From JBLHLB01 sp047618505 (lineage in GTDB: Bacteria > Planctomycetota > UBA1135 > GCA-002686595), in the NCBI GenBank assembly GCA_047618505.1, contig JBLHLB010000136.1, forward strand, positions 1-9,860: DNA of 9,860 bases, in the 5' to 3' direction. Under the pieces are notes generated by a model. The model worked only from the letters and a program-made list of their open reading frames with translations. It searched no databases and was not told the DNA's origin. Position numbers and translations under genes: made by a program. Shown piece by piece: positions 1-7,285 of this stretch. The first letter of the stretch is position 1; the number at the start of each line of letters is the position of its first letter.

Positions 1-226
1 CCACCGCTCCGAAGAGAGTCGTGCGCGCCCCAAGGGCCCAGAGGTTACGTGCCACGTTCGCCGCCCCACCGGCACCATAGGATTCTCCTGAATGGCGCAG
101 CACCATTACCGGCGCCTCCCGCGAGAGGCGCGTCGGCTGGCCGTAGACGTAATGGTCTGCGATCAGATCGCCAACAACGGCGACCCTCAGGCCTGTGAAA
201 TCGGGAACAACATTGGGAGTGAGCAT
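1..226 (-). CDS. hldE: PfkB-family sugar kinase, HldE/RfaE heptose-7-phosphate kinase type (N-terminal part, cut by left edge)
   Basis: This gene reads leftward and leaves the window after 75 codons. What is visible is the nucleotide-sugar kinase N-terminus typical of HldE/RfaE domain I: a first beta strand with VAVVGDLIADHYVYG (residues 15-29), then TRLSREAPV (32-40), which matches the family's SRISPEAPV signature, then GAGGAANVARN (51-61), the glycine-rich substrate-binding stretch of ribokinase-like enzymes. In the known family this domain phosphorylates D-glycero-D-manno-heptose 7-phosphate in the cytoplasm during ADP-heptose synthesis for LPS. The ATG at 226 puts the first strand at the usual distance from the start; no strong Shine-Dalgarno is seen. 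The frame stays open further upstream, so a slightly earlier start is possible. Whether a C-terminal adenylyltransferase domain follows cannot be seen, so a kinase-only HldA-like protein or another PfkB sugar kinase remains possible. Confidence 0.75.
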   Translation of the reverse strand, partial: MLTPNVVPDFTGLRVAVVGDLIADHYVYGQPTRLSREAPVMVLRHSGESYGAGGAANVARNLWALGARTTLFGAV

Positions 227-468
227 AGTGAGGCGAAGTTGAACGATTCCCTGTGCGTAGGCCCAGGGGGGGCGTCCAACCTCGTCCCTTAGTCTAATCG
301 AGTGGGGTCTTGGCTCCCAGAACCAGTCCGGGGGAGGTGCTCCAGGTCCTCCTGGCTGCCCCTCACGGGGGCCCAGGCTGGAAATCCCTTCTCAATTCCC
401 GGGGCACCCCAGGTCGGCTCAGCTTTCAAAGAGGGCGCGCTGCGATCCTCCGCGGGCCCTCGGATCGG

Positions 469-2166
469 TCAGCAAAGTTCGTCCGCGGCGGCCGCCAGGG
501 CCAAATCTCGCAGACGTTCGGGCACTGGTTTAGCGGCTGCCGTGGCCCACTCCACCCCGGAATCTTCCGCGAGAAACCAGTCGGAACGCACTCCCATGAA
601 CGCATTGAAGCGAATCGAGTAGTGCAGTTCATTGGCCTTGACCGCCGCGTCGGATAGCGCGCGATCACGCTCGCGCACCGCCGGTACAAAGGCATCCCAG
701 GCAGCCCGATCCATTCGCAAGACCTCGGCAACAATCTCGGTGTAGCGCGCCGACACCGGTGCTTCCCCGAAGCGATCCATGCGCGCGTTGACGAACCAGG
801 GCATGCAGGTCGTCAGCTTCTCAATAAAGAGGTTCTCCTCCTCGCCGAAGTTCAAACAGGAAGAGCTCGTGAAGTCCGTCAGGGTGCCGACCTCGGCCTC
901 GGTGACGTAGCCCTTCTCGATCGCGAGGGCATGACTCTCGGTTCCGGGGAAGGGGAAGAAGTGCGAGGTGCGGAAACGCCCGATGCGTGAACGCGCCAGG
1001 AGGTCCACGGTTTCCCAGCGTTCGGCGTGGGTCTCTGTCGGGAGCCCGACCATTACAAAACCGGAGGTATGCAGGCCCGCAGCTTCGCCGCCGTTCACGC
1101 TCTCGAGGATGTCCTCATCGCTCATGAAGCGCTTGAGTACTTCCCGGCGCATGCGCTCCGAGCCAGATTCGATCCCGAGTTTCATGATTCGACATCCGCC
1201 CTCGAACATGCCGTTGGCTAGCTCAGGGTCCAAACGCTTCACGTGGCTATTCACCACCCAGGGCACGTCGAAACCCGCCTCTCCGTAGGCCTTGGAGAAG
1301 GCCAAGGCATGCGGCATGTTCATCGTGAAGAGATCGTCGTCCAGAATGAACGTGCCGACGCCGTCGTAGCGCTCGAGGATGAACTGGATTTCCTCAACCA
1401 TCTTGTGCGGCGGACGATAGCGAAAGAACCCGATGTCGCTCGTGCCTCGCCCAAGGTCCGCGCGGTAGGTGTCCACTACGCGGTGATTCAAGCAATAGGT
1501 ACAGCGGTAGGGACAACCGCGACTGGTCATCAACCCGAACCAACCGTGCTTTTGATCCAGGATGCGCTGGGTGTCGAAAAGCTCGTAGTCGGGGATCGGC
1601 AACTCGGCGAAGTTCGGAAACTCGCCTACTGGGTTGCGCTTGAAGAGCGACTGGGCCTTTACCAACTCGAGCGGCAATTCCCCCTCCAACTCCTGCGGTC
1701 GTACACCGTCTTTCCAGGAGAGGAAGTTCGCGATGTTGTCGGGATGCTCGCCCCCTTCTACTGCCGCCACAAGCGCTAGGAGCGAATCTTCGCACTCCCC
1801 CACACCGACGTGATCCCAAACACCATCGGCCATCACTTCTTCGGGCACCATCGTGGCGTGGATTCCACCGACCACCAGGGGCGGCAGAATCACGTTGCAC
1901 TCGCGCGCACGCAGGCGCAGGAAGGTCGCCAAACGCACGGCCTCGCGGTACTGCATCGTCAAACAAGAGAAACCAACCAGCCCCGGGCCCCATTCGGTGA
2001 TCGTCTCGAAGATGCCCTCGTCGGTCGGCACCGGGGGCAGGTTCTCGTTTAGGTTTGCGAGTTGTGTCTCGTGCCCATTTGCCTTGAGCACGGCCGACAG
2101 GCTGGCAAGCCCATGGTTGAACCCCATCTGGGTGTAGAGGTTCGGGTAGACGAAGAGGACGCGCAT
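469..2166 (-). CDS. B12-binding-domain radical SAM protein, substrate unknown
   Basis: The protein is 565 residues from the ATG at 2166. The frame extends to a GTG at 2217, but the extra 17 residues are Ser/Arg-rich, and MRVLFVYPNLY is the normal beginning of the Rossmann-type cobalamin-binding domain, so I prefer 2166. Residues 1 to about 160 carry that domain, with GGIHATMVPEEVM (100-112) as in BchE-like enzymes. The radical SAM core follows, with the [4Fe-4S] motif C218-x3-C222-x2-C225 in SRGCPYRCTYC, FILDDDLF (273-280) and LGIESGSERMRREVL (330-344), all typical of the class. A helical C-terminal extension of about 150 residues follows. Known relatives do methylations, cyclisations or rearrangements in lipid, cofactor or natural-product pathways; the substrate cannot be read from sequence. 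It lies 121 bases after xylB and 242 bases before the HldE-like kinase on the same strand. The domain assignment is firm; any pathway is inference. Confidence 0.9.
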   Translation of the reverse strand: MRVLFVYPNLYTQMGFNHGLASLSAVLKANGHETQLANLNENLPPVPTDEGIFETITEWGPGLVGFSCLTMQYREAVRLATFLRLRARECNVILPPLVVGGIHATMVPEEVMADGVWDHVGVGECEDSLLALVAAVEGGEHPDNIANFLSWKDGVRPQELEGELPLELVKAQSLFKRNPVGEFPNFAELPIPDYELFDTQRILDQKHGWFGLMTSRGCPYRCTYCLNHRVVDTYRADLGRGTSDIGFFRYRPPHKMVEEIQFILERYDGVGTFILDDDLFTMNMPHALAFSKAYGEAGFDVPWVVNSHVKRLDPELANGMFEGGCRIMKLGIESGSERMRREVLKRFMSDEDILESVNGGEAAGLHTSGFVMVGLPTETHAERWETVDLLARSRIGRFRTSHFFPFPGTESHALAIEKGYVTEAEVGTLTDFTSSSCLNFGEEENLFIEKLTTCMPWFVNARMDRFGEAPVSARYTEIVAEVLRMDRAAWDAFVPAVRERDRALSDAAVKANELHYSIRFNAFMGVRSDWFLAEDSGVEWATAAAKPVPERLRDLALAAAADELC

Positions 2167-2249
2167 AGTTCGGCTCGTTGGCGACCTCGGTGAATTCCGG
2201 AGTCGTGCTGTCGACACTCAGACTACCCAGCCCCCGTTGGTGGTCAACC

Positions 2250-2268
2250 GACCGAATGCCAATCGGTC
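2250..2268 (-). terminator. Small hairpin between xylB and the radical SAM gene
   Basis: GACCGA (2250-2255) and TCGGTC (2263-2268) are perfect inverted arms of 6 bp around a 7-base loop, starting about 20 bases after the xylB stop. There is no T-run on the transcribed strand, so this is not a classic intrinsic terminator. It may be an RNA-processing or attenuating hairpin, or chance. Confidence 0.25.
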
Positions 2269-2287
2269 ACCTGATTCGCACAACCTG

Positions 2288-3754
2288 TCAGGATTGGCCG
2301 TAGGTGTGCCCAACGGCCGCTCGGAAACGCTGGCCGAGGTCGGCATAGGCAGCCACGAGGGCGGGATCCGGCTCTATCGGGGGCCCATCGGTACGAACCA
2401 GGTCCACCCCCATGCTCGTCAGATCCGCCCTGGGGTCGTCCTTCCTTGCCACGACCCAGGCCGCCTGGAGCGCCGCGCCCAGGGCACCGGACTCCGGCTC
2501 CGCCAGGCGCTGTACTGGCACGCCAAAGGAAGCCGCCAGGATTTCGCACCACAGGGCGTTCTTGGAACCACCACCGACGACACGCACGCCGTCCACGGCA
2601 ACTCCTAGGTCCCTCAAGCGATCGATGCCCCAAGCCAGGTTGGCCGAAGTTCCCTCGAGGGCTGCTCGGTAGAGCACGCCGGGTGCCAGGGAACCGGGGC
2701 GCAAGCCCAACAGTGTCCCTGTCGCCTCGGGCAGGTCCGGTGTGCGCTCCCCGGAAAGGTACGGCAGAAACAGCGCCCCGCCGGCCCCCGCTTCAACGGC
2801 GCGGGCCGCCTCTGTAAGAGCTCCGTGGTCCATGCCAAAGGCACGGCTCAACTCCTCCGCAACACCGGTCAAGTTCATGACACACAGGAGCGGTAACCAA
2901 GCTCCCGTGGAATCGCAGAAGGGTGCGATGACACCTTCGGGATCGACGACGGGCGACTCCGCGTAGGCAAAGACGGTGCCGGATGTACCGAGGGAACAGA
3001 TCACGACACCGCTTTCCGTCGCGCCGCTTCCAATGGCGCTCATCATGTTGTCGCCCCCACCGGGGGAAACGAGCACGCCGGCGGGGAGCCCAAGTTCGTC
3101 GGCGGCAGCGGGCGTCAGTTCACCGAGGACTTCGTCCGCCGCGACAAGTTCCGGCAACATGTCTGCCACCTTCGGGTCGATGGCTGCGGCGTCCACTTTC
3201 GAGAAAGCACGCGTGCGGGGATCAAAGAGCCCGGTGCCCGAAGCATCGCCCGCCTCCATTGCCAAGCGCCCGGTCAACTTCAAGTTGATCCAATCGTGAG
3301 GCAACGCGAAGGCTGCGAGTCGCGCAAAGTTCTCGGGTTCGTGCTCCTTGAGCCACAGGATTTTTGAGGCGGTGAAGCCCGCCGGGATCTGGCGACCCAG
3401 TCGCTCGCTCAGGTCGCGCGCTTCGGGAACCGTTTCGAGGTCGCACCACAACTTGGCGGCACGAATCACTTCGCCCGCCGAGTCCAGGGGGACAAAACCG
3501 TGCTGCTGGCCCGAGACCCCCAGGCCACGTATGCGACTGGCATCCACATCATCGCTGGCCACAAGGGCGCGGGTGACCGCCACCACCGCGGACCACCAGG
3601 TGTTCGGATGCTGTTCGGCGGCGCCCTGGGCAAGGCCCGTGATCAGGTCATAGGACTGCGCCGCCCGCGCCACGATGCGCCCGGCACCAAGGTCCACCAG
3701 GACACCCTTGGTGCCCTGGGTGCCAACGTCGAGGCCTAGCCATAGGCCATCCAC
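2288..3754 (-). CDS. xylB: Xylulokinase (FGGY family)
   Basis: This 488-residue protein has the usual XylB length. It phosphorylates D-xylulose with ATP to D-xylulose 5-phosphate, feeding the pentose phosphate pathway in the cytoplasm. The FGGY landmarks appear in order: the first phosphate loop GLDVGTQGTKGVLVD (7-21), the sugar-binding GVSGQQHGFVPLD (79-91, where E. coli XylB has GQMHG), the catalytic Asp in GGGDN (D235), the second phosphate loop SLGTSGT (254-260), YLSGERTPD (332-340) and the adenosine motif VVGGGSKN (392-399). The start codon is GTG at 3754-3752, directly after the xylA TAG with no intervening base. A GGGAG 11 bases upstream, inside the end of xylA, could act as the ribosome binding site, which implies translational coupling. 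Glycerol or other FGGY kinases are much less likely given the xylA neighbour. Confidence 0.96.
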   Translation of the reverse strand: MDGLWLGLDVGTQGTKGVLVDLGAGRIVARAAQSYDLITGLAQGAAEQHPNTWWSAVVAVTRALVASDDVDASRIRGLGVSGQQHGFVPLDSAGEVIRAAKLWCDLETVPEARDLSERLGRQIPAGFTASKILWLKEHEPENFARLAAFALPHDWINLKLTGRLAMEAGDASGTGLFDPRTRAFSKVDAAAIDPKVADMLPELVAADEVLGELTPAAADELGLPAGVLVSPGGGDNMMSAIGSGATESGVVICSLGTSGTVFAYAESPVVDPEGVIAPFCDSTGAWLPLLCVMNLTGVAEELSRAFGMDHGALTEAARAVEAGAGGALFLPYLSGERTPDLPEATGTLLGLRPGSLAPGVLYRAALEGTSANLAWGIDRLRDLGVAVDGVRVVGGGSKNALWCEILAASFGVPVQRLAEPESGALGAALQAAWVVARKDDPRADLTSMGVDLVRTDGPPIEPDPALVAAYADLGQRFRAAVGHTYGQS

Positions 3755-4930
3755 CTAGGAGCGGGCTCCCATGATGTACTCCATCATCAACTGGTCTAGA
3801 CGCTCGTAGCGTAGGCCTTCCTTGGCCGGGGTCACGTGGTCTATCTCAAGGGACTTCAACTTGGCTGCATTGTCGCTGCTGTAGCTCCCGGTGAGGGCAG
3901 CCAGCTGGGCGTCTGCGCGCTCCTTCGTGATGTCCAGAACCTCCGAATCTGCGTCGAAGGCGCGAGCGCGCTCGTGCAGAATCTTGTAGGTACGCATGCA
4001 GCCCCTGGCAAATTCCCAAACACCGTCCACATCTTCGGTGCGGTAGGCGTGGGCGTCGAAGTGCAACGGACCCTCGTAGCGTTCTCCACCGGCAGTGCCC
4101 TCCAGAAGACGTACCAAGAGGAAAGCCTGCTTTAGGTCTTCGGAACCGAATCGCAAGTCCTGGTCGTAGCGACCGATGCGCTGTGCATTTAAGTCGATGT
4201 GAAACAACTTGCCCGACCCCATGGCCTGGGCCACGGCGTGCACGAAGGAGAGACCAGCCATATGCTCGTGGGCCACTTCCGGGTTCACGCCAACCATCTC
4301 GGCATGATCCAGGGTGGTGATGAAGTGCAGCATGTGCCCGGTGGTCGCCAGGTAGATGTCACCGCGTGGCTCGTTGGGCTTGGCCTCTAGCGCGAAGCGC
4401 AGTTCGTAGCCCTGGTCCTTTACGTACTCGCACAGGTAGTTCATGCAGTCACGCATGCGCGACATCGCGTCTCGGGGATCGCGGCATGCATCAGCCTCGG
4501 TACCCTCGCGACCACCCCAGAATACATAAGTCTTGGCCCCCAACTCCACGCCCATGTCGATGGCACGCATCGTCTTCTGCAAAGCGAAAGCGCGCACGTT
4601 CGGATCGTTGGAGGTGAAGCTGCCGTCCTTGAAGACCGGCTGACTGAATAGGTTGGTGGTCGCCATAGGAACGACCATGCCGTTGGCCTCCAGGGCCGCC
4701 TTGAACTCCGCGACGATGTTGTCGCGCTCCGCCGCCGTGGCGGTGAAGGGCACCAGGTCTTCGTCGTGCAGGTTCACGCCCATGGCACCACAAGCGGCCA
4801 GACCCTCGACAATTTGCACGGGGCTGATGCGCTCACGCGTTGGACCGCCGAATGGATCTCGACCAGGGTTGCCCACGGTCCAGAGTCCGAAGGTGAAGCG
4901 GTCTGCTTTGGTGGGATCGTAGGAACTCAT
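3755..4930 (-). CDS. xylA: Xylose isomerase, class I (short, actinobacterial type)
   Basis: This 391-residue TIM-barrel enzyme interconverts D-xylose and D-xylulose using two divalent metals. Its length and motifs match the short Streptomyces-type class. The catalytic residues can be placed: H55 in GVNLHDEDLVPF (51-62) with D58, W138 in FWGGREG, E182 and K184 in LEAKPNEPRGD, E218 and H221 in NPEVAHEHMAGLSF, D246 in FHIDLN, D256 and D258 in YDQDLRFG, and D292 in HFDAHAYRTED. Both metal sites therefore look intact and the enzyme should be active. The ATG at 4930 gives the usual N-terminus; no clear Shine-Dalgarno precedes it. It abuts xylB and is probably the first gene of a xylAB operon that may continue to the radical SAM gene. 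A 26-bp inverted repeat lies about 73 bases upstream of the start. Confidence 0.97.
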   Translation of the reverse strand: MSSYDPTKADRFTFGLWTVGNPGRDPFGGPTRERISPVQIVEGLAACGAMGVNLHDEDLVPFTATAAERDNIVAEFKAALEANGMVVPMATTNLFSQPVFKDGSFTSNDPNVRAFALQKTMRAIDMGVELGAKTYVFWGGREGTEADACRDPRDAMSRMRDCMNYLCEYVKDQGYELRFALEAKPNEPRGDIYLATTGHMLHFITTLDHAEMVGVNPEVAHEHMAGLSFVHAVAQAMGSGKLFHIDLNAQRIGRYDQDLRFGSEDLKQAFLLVRLLEGTAGGERYEGPLHFDAHAYRTEDVDGVWEFARGCMRTYKILHERARAFDADSEVLDITKERADAQLAALTGSYSSDNAAKLKSLEIDHVTPAKEGLRYERLDQLMMEYIMGARS

Positions 4931-5002
4931 GGTCGTCGGTCAGTCGAGGGGGAAATTGGACTGGGCACAGGCGCCACAGATTAACCAGCACATCACTCGA
5001 TC

Positions 5003-5028
5003 CGAAAGCCTACAGGGGCCCGCTTTCG
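5003..5028. promoter_or_regulatory. Inverted repeat upstream of xylA, possible operator
   Basis: CGAAAGC (5003-5009) and GCTTTCG (5022-5028) are perfect 7-bp inverted arms separated by 12 bases, 73 bases upstream of the xylA ATG. The size and placement would suit a dimeric repressor controlling the xyl genes, or the 5' leader could fold here. It does not match a xylose-regulator operator that I can recognise. Seven-base arms with a free loop occur by chance several times per 10 kb, so confidence is low. Confidence 0.22.
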
Positions 5029-5157
5029 AGTTGCCGCCCTCTCCCCTGTCGGAACCGGCCCAAATCAGCCCCCCACGCCCCGTCCCGCGCTGGGCGCCGA
5101 ATCAGAAAGCAAGCCCAAGGGGAACCAGGAGGAGAGCCAAGGGAGGCCCCATGTAGG

Positions 5158-5201
5158 CCCAGCAGAGGCCCAGCAGAGACCCAGCAGAGACCCAGAAGAG
5201 A
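5158..5201. repeat. 11-bp tandem repeat, four clear copies
   Basis: Four head-to-tail units start at 5158, 5169, 5180 and 5191. The first three read CCCAGCAGAG plus G or A, and the fourth has one further change (CCCAGAAGAGA). Stretches in the same 11-bp register back to about 5125 match the unit at only 6-7 of 11 positions and may be decayed copies, though the purine-rich bias alone could explain this. The array ends two bases from the stop codon of the P-loop gene and so lies in its 3' untranslated region. The period is not a multiple of three, consistent with non-coding sequence. Confidence 0.8.
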
Positions 5202-5202
5202 A

Positions 5203-6450
5203 CTAGAACGGAGCGACGTGCCGCTTGCGCATCATGCGCATTGAATCTCGCACACGCTGGAGCCCAACAACGCCCGGCTCCATGGACCCCGGCGCCGCAT
5301 GGAGCTTCGGGCTGACCTCGTCAAAGGCATCCTGGAGTCCGCGCAGAACTCCGTCGACGGAACTCAGCGTTCCCTGGACGTGGGCCTGCCAGGGGGCGCC
5401 CTGGTGTAGACCACCGACAAGCTCCTCTTCGAGTCCGGCTAGGGCGTCCCGTGAGTCCGGAGCATGGCGCGGGCGGGGTGTAAGGTGCGCGCGCCCGCCT
5501 CTGACGCCGGCGCCCGGCCGGCCGGAGATTCGACCTGCCGCAATCTCCAAGAGCGGCAGCAGGTGTACGCGCAAACGCCCGTTGTCAAAGGCCTCCAGCC
5601 AAAGCGGCGCTGCACCGAGTGCCTGAAAAGACTCCACCACACCCACCGGATTCTCGGTGTCCATGGTGCACACGCGCTTGCCATCAGCACCCAGGTCAGC
5701 CCTGTCGCGGTCCATATTCAGAACTAAGTGGACGCTCTCTGATTCCCGGAGCAGGGGCTCGTAGGCCCGCAACATCTCCGGTCGCGCGAGATCTTCGGTC
5801 CGCAATACAAGCACGGTCGCAGCCACCTCGTTGTTGAGGGGGCCCAAGACATGTTCGCGAGCCAGGGACAATTCGAGGGGAATGTGCGGTACCTCCACCA
5901 GGGCGAGCCGGGACTCCGCCAGGGCGCGTGCTGGTGCTTGCAGTTCGACCAGACGCACGCCTCGCGGCAGGGTCCCGCGGGGATCGAATTCCTGGCGGGC
6001 GAGTTCGGCACGGCGCACGCCGTCGGCCCAGCTTCTATGGGCAGTTTGGATTTCGATGCGCGCACGAGCTGGCTCCTTGAAGAGCTCCTGCGTGCCGTCA
6101 TTGCGTACTAGGACCACGCTCCAGGCAGGCGCATGGGTTACGCGCACTGGCGCCGGCAAAGTGGGTTGATCCGAGACTTTGGTCACATAGTTACGCGCCA
6201 GGGCCACCATCAGGGTCGATTTGCCGGACTTCGGGGGCCCGGCCACCAGCAGGTGCGGACGGCGCTCCGAGGCCTCCACTAGGGTCTCCTCCAGGACGGA
6301 TCGCACCGATAGCATGGATTTGGCCACGCGCTGGGTCACAGCGCCGTCCAGATCCGCAACCAGCCGTCCGCAATCCTGTAGGGACACCAAAAGCGGAGCC
6401 AGGGAGGCCCCCAGGGATTCCGAAAAGGAACTGAATTGAGATCTGTGCAT
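5203..6450 (-). CDS. P-loop NTPase-like protein of unknown function, possibly a degenerate dynamin/GTPase-type protein
   Basis: I take the ATG at 6450 (415 residues). The frame is open to 6624, but that extension would cross the divergent apaG start region and reads as non-coding. An AGGGGAG lies 12 bases upstream, slightly far. Residues 20-65 are helical; then HLLVAGPPKSGKSTLM (66-81) is a clear Walker A loop (GPPKSGKST, 71-79). The later order resembles a GTPase: LALVEVPHIPL (182-192) stands where LVDTPG is expected, AATVLVLRTEDL (210-221) fits a core strand, and HLVLNMDRDRAD (241-252) sits where an NKxD base-specificity motif would be. The G3 and G4 positions are therefore degenerate. A Gly/Arg/Pro-rich linker (306-331) precedes a helical C-terminal tail ending in basic RMMRKRH. 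There is no signal peptide or membrane segment. It could also be a plain ATP-binding protein. The function is not recognised, and xylA and apaG give little guidance. Confidence 0.78.
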   Translation of the reverse strand: MHRSQFSSFSESLGASLAPLLVSLQDCGRLVADLDGAVTQRVAKSMLSVRSVLEETLVEASERRPHLLVAGPPKSGKSTLMVALARNYVTKVSDQPTLPAPVRVTHAPAWSVVLVRNDGTQELFKEPARARIEIQTAHRSWADGVRRAELARQEFDPRGTLPRGVRLVELQAPARALAESRLALVEVPHIPLELSLAREHVLGPLNNEVAATVLVLRTEDLARPEMLRAYEPLLRESESVHLVLNMDRDRADLGADGKRVCTMDTENPVGVVESFQALGAAPLWLEAFDNGRLRVHLLPLLEIAAGRISGRPGAGVRGGRAHLTPRPRHAPDSRDALAGLEEELVGGLHQGAPWQAHVQGTLSSVDGVLRGLQDAFDEVSPKLHAAPGSMEPGVVGLQRVRDSMRMMRKRHVAPF

Positions 6451-6486
6451 GGGCGTACGGGGCTCCCCTGTGGGGCAGCACGTGTG

Positions 6487-6515
6487 ATTCTGCCAAGGAG
6501 AAGAACTCAAACCAA
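6487..6515 (-). promoter_or_regulatory. Candidate promoter for the P-loop gene
   Basis: On the minus strand TTGGTT (6515-6510) and CAGAAT (6492-6487) are separated by exactly 17 bases. The predicted start near 6480 would leave a leader of about 30 bases before the ATG at 6450. The -35 matches 3 of 6 and the -10 matches 4 of 6 of the sigma-70 consensus, which is weak in a GC-rich genome whose sigma preferences are unknown. Confidence 0.22.
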
Positions 6516-6520
6516 CGCTG

Positions 6521-6551
6521 TTGACCAGACAGGGGATCAGCTCGCTATTCT
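6521..6551 (+). promoter_or_regulatory. Candidate promoter for apaG
   Basis: TTGACC (6521-6526) resembles a -35 box, and TATTCT (6546-6551) resembles a -10 box with a rather long 19-base spacer. Initiation near 6560 would place the apaG ATG at 6572 just downstream. It lies beside the opposing candidate promoter at 6487-6515, as expected for a divergent intergenic region. The match is weak. Confidence 0.18.
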
Positions 6552-6571
6552 GGGGCCTCGGCCAGAGGCCG

Positions 6572-7000
6572 ATGACCCCCATGCAAACAGGACACAGCGA
6601 CAGCACCACAGCAGGCGTACGCATCCGCGTGGCAGCCCAATTCCTCCCGGAACACTCGAACCCCGCGCGGGGGTACTACCTCTTCCAGTACCACGTGGTG
6701 ATCGAAAACTGCGGCGAGTCCCGGGCGCGCCTGCTCTCACGCCATTGGATCATCCGTGACGCCACGGGCGAGACTCGTGAGGTGCGAGGTCCCGGCGTCG
6801 TCGGAGAGTACCCCGACCTCGGCCCCGGCGAGCAGTACATGTACACCAGCGGGTGCCCCCTCCCCACGGAATGGGGAACGATGGAAGGCACCTACCGCAT
6901 GGGACGGGAGGATGGTTCAGAGTTCGACGCGGCCATCGGACGATTTTTCCTAGCCCCGACAACCGCACCGATCGAAGCGGAACTGATCGCGACGGAATAG
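6572..7000 (+). CDS. apaG: ApaG domain protein
   Basis: The protein is 142 residues from the ATG at 6572, against about 125 for E. coli ApaG; the surplus is a poorly conserved N-terminal tail. The ApaG immunoglobulin-like fold is recognisable from VRIRVAAQFLPE (16-27), YYLFQYHVVIENCG (35-48), LLSRHWIIRDATGE (54-67), the signature GPGVVGEYPDLGPGEQY (73-89), YTSGCPL (91-97) and GTMEGTYRM (102-110). ApaG is known from mutants affecting cobalt resistance and magnesium efflux in enterobacteria, and its biochemical role is still unclear. The start is uncertain: ATG at 6572 has AGAGG only 3 bases away, a second ATG lies at 6581, and a TTG at 6521 is in frame with AAGGAG 20 bases upstream, too distant to be convincing. 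The gene is divergent from the P-loop gene and appears to be monocistronic, ending in a hairpin. Confidence 0.93.
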   Translation: MTPMQTGHSDSTTAGVRIRVAAQFLPEHSNPARGYYLFQYHVVIENCGESRARLLSRHWIIRDATGETREVRGPGVVGEYPDLGPGEQYMYTSGCPLPTEWGTMEGTYRMGREDGSEFDAAIGRFFLAPTTAPIEAELIATE

Positions 7001-7028
7001 GCCGGAAGGAACCCGGACGGAAAGAATG

Positions 7029-7051
7029 GCTTCCCCGCTCCGGGGGGAAGC
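7029..7051 (+). terminator. Hairpin after apaG
   Basis: GCTTCCCC (7029-7036) and GGGGAAGC (7044-7051) form a perfect 8-bp GC-rich stem with a 7-base loop, starting 28 bases after the apaG stop. No T-run follows, so it is either a non-canonical terminator or a 3'-end stabilising structure. Its position between apaG and the pilin cluster supports a transcript-end role. Confidence 0.5.
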
Positions 7052-7285
7052 ACCTAGTGGCTGTGGTTGGTATGGCGCCTGTTTGGTGAATCGTCCTTGC
7101 CGCGACCTAATGTGCGATTGAAGGTCCTGGCGCGGGGCTGCAGAGTCTTTACGGGCCTGAGTCTGATTAGACAACGGACGCACCTCCCCCCCTGACGAAG
7201 AGTGCTGGAGCCAGTCAGGGAACCGGACGAAGTCGACAAGCGACCTCGAACAAGGACTGGGCCACTAGGGAATAGGGAAGGAAAC
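7052..7285. other. Leader region of the pilin cluster
   Basis: There is no coding sequence that I accept in this gap. It contains a C7 tract (7186-7192), and just before the next gene a good ribosome binding site, AGGGA at 7274-7278, seven bases from the ATG at 7286. A promoter for the pilin cluster is expected here, but I find no convincing sigma-70 or sigma-54 pair. Confidence 0.4.

Noticed and set aside
266..272. G7 run upstream of the HldE-like kinase as a switch
   Set aside because: It is outside the coding sequence and is expected by chance several times per 10 kb in GC-rich DNA.
302..622. Plus-strand open frames near the left edge
   Set aside because: They overlap the well-supported C-terminal coding region of the radical SAM gene on the other strand, and their Ser/Arg/Ala-rich composition is typical of shadow frames.
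1243..1779. 178-codon plus-strand frame within the radical SAM gene
   Set aside because: It lies wholly inside a gene with recognised catalytic motifs on the minus strand, and its translation shows no domain.
6451..6624. N-terminal extension of the P-loop protein to 6624
   Set aside because: The extra 58 residues look like translated intergenic sequence, overlap the divergent apaG start region, and have no better ribosome binding site than the ATG at 6450.
7104..7126. Inverted repeat GACCT/AGGTC in the pilin leader region
   Set aside because: Arms of only 5 bp with a 13-base loop are expected by chance and show no link to a known riboswitch fold.
7127..7143. Possible sigma-54 promoter (TGG...TGC) upstream of the pilin cluster
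   Set aside because: The GG and GC elements are separated by 9 bases, whereas sigma-54 sites need 10, and the -12 side lacks the usual TT.
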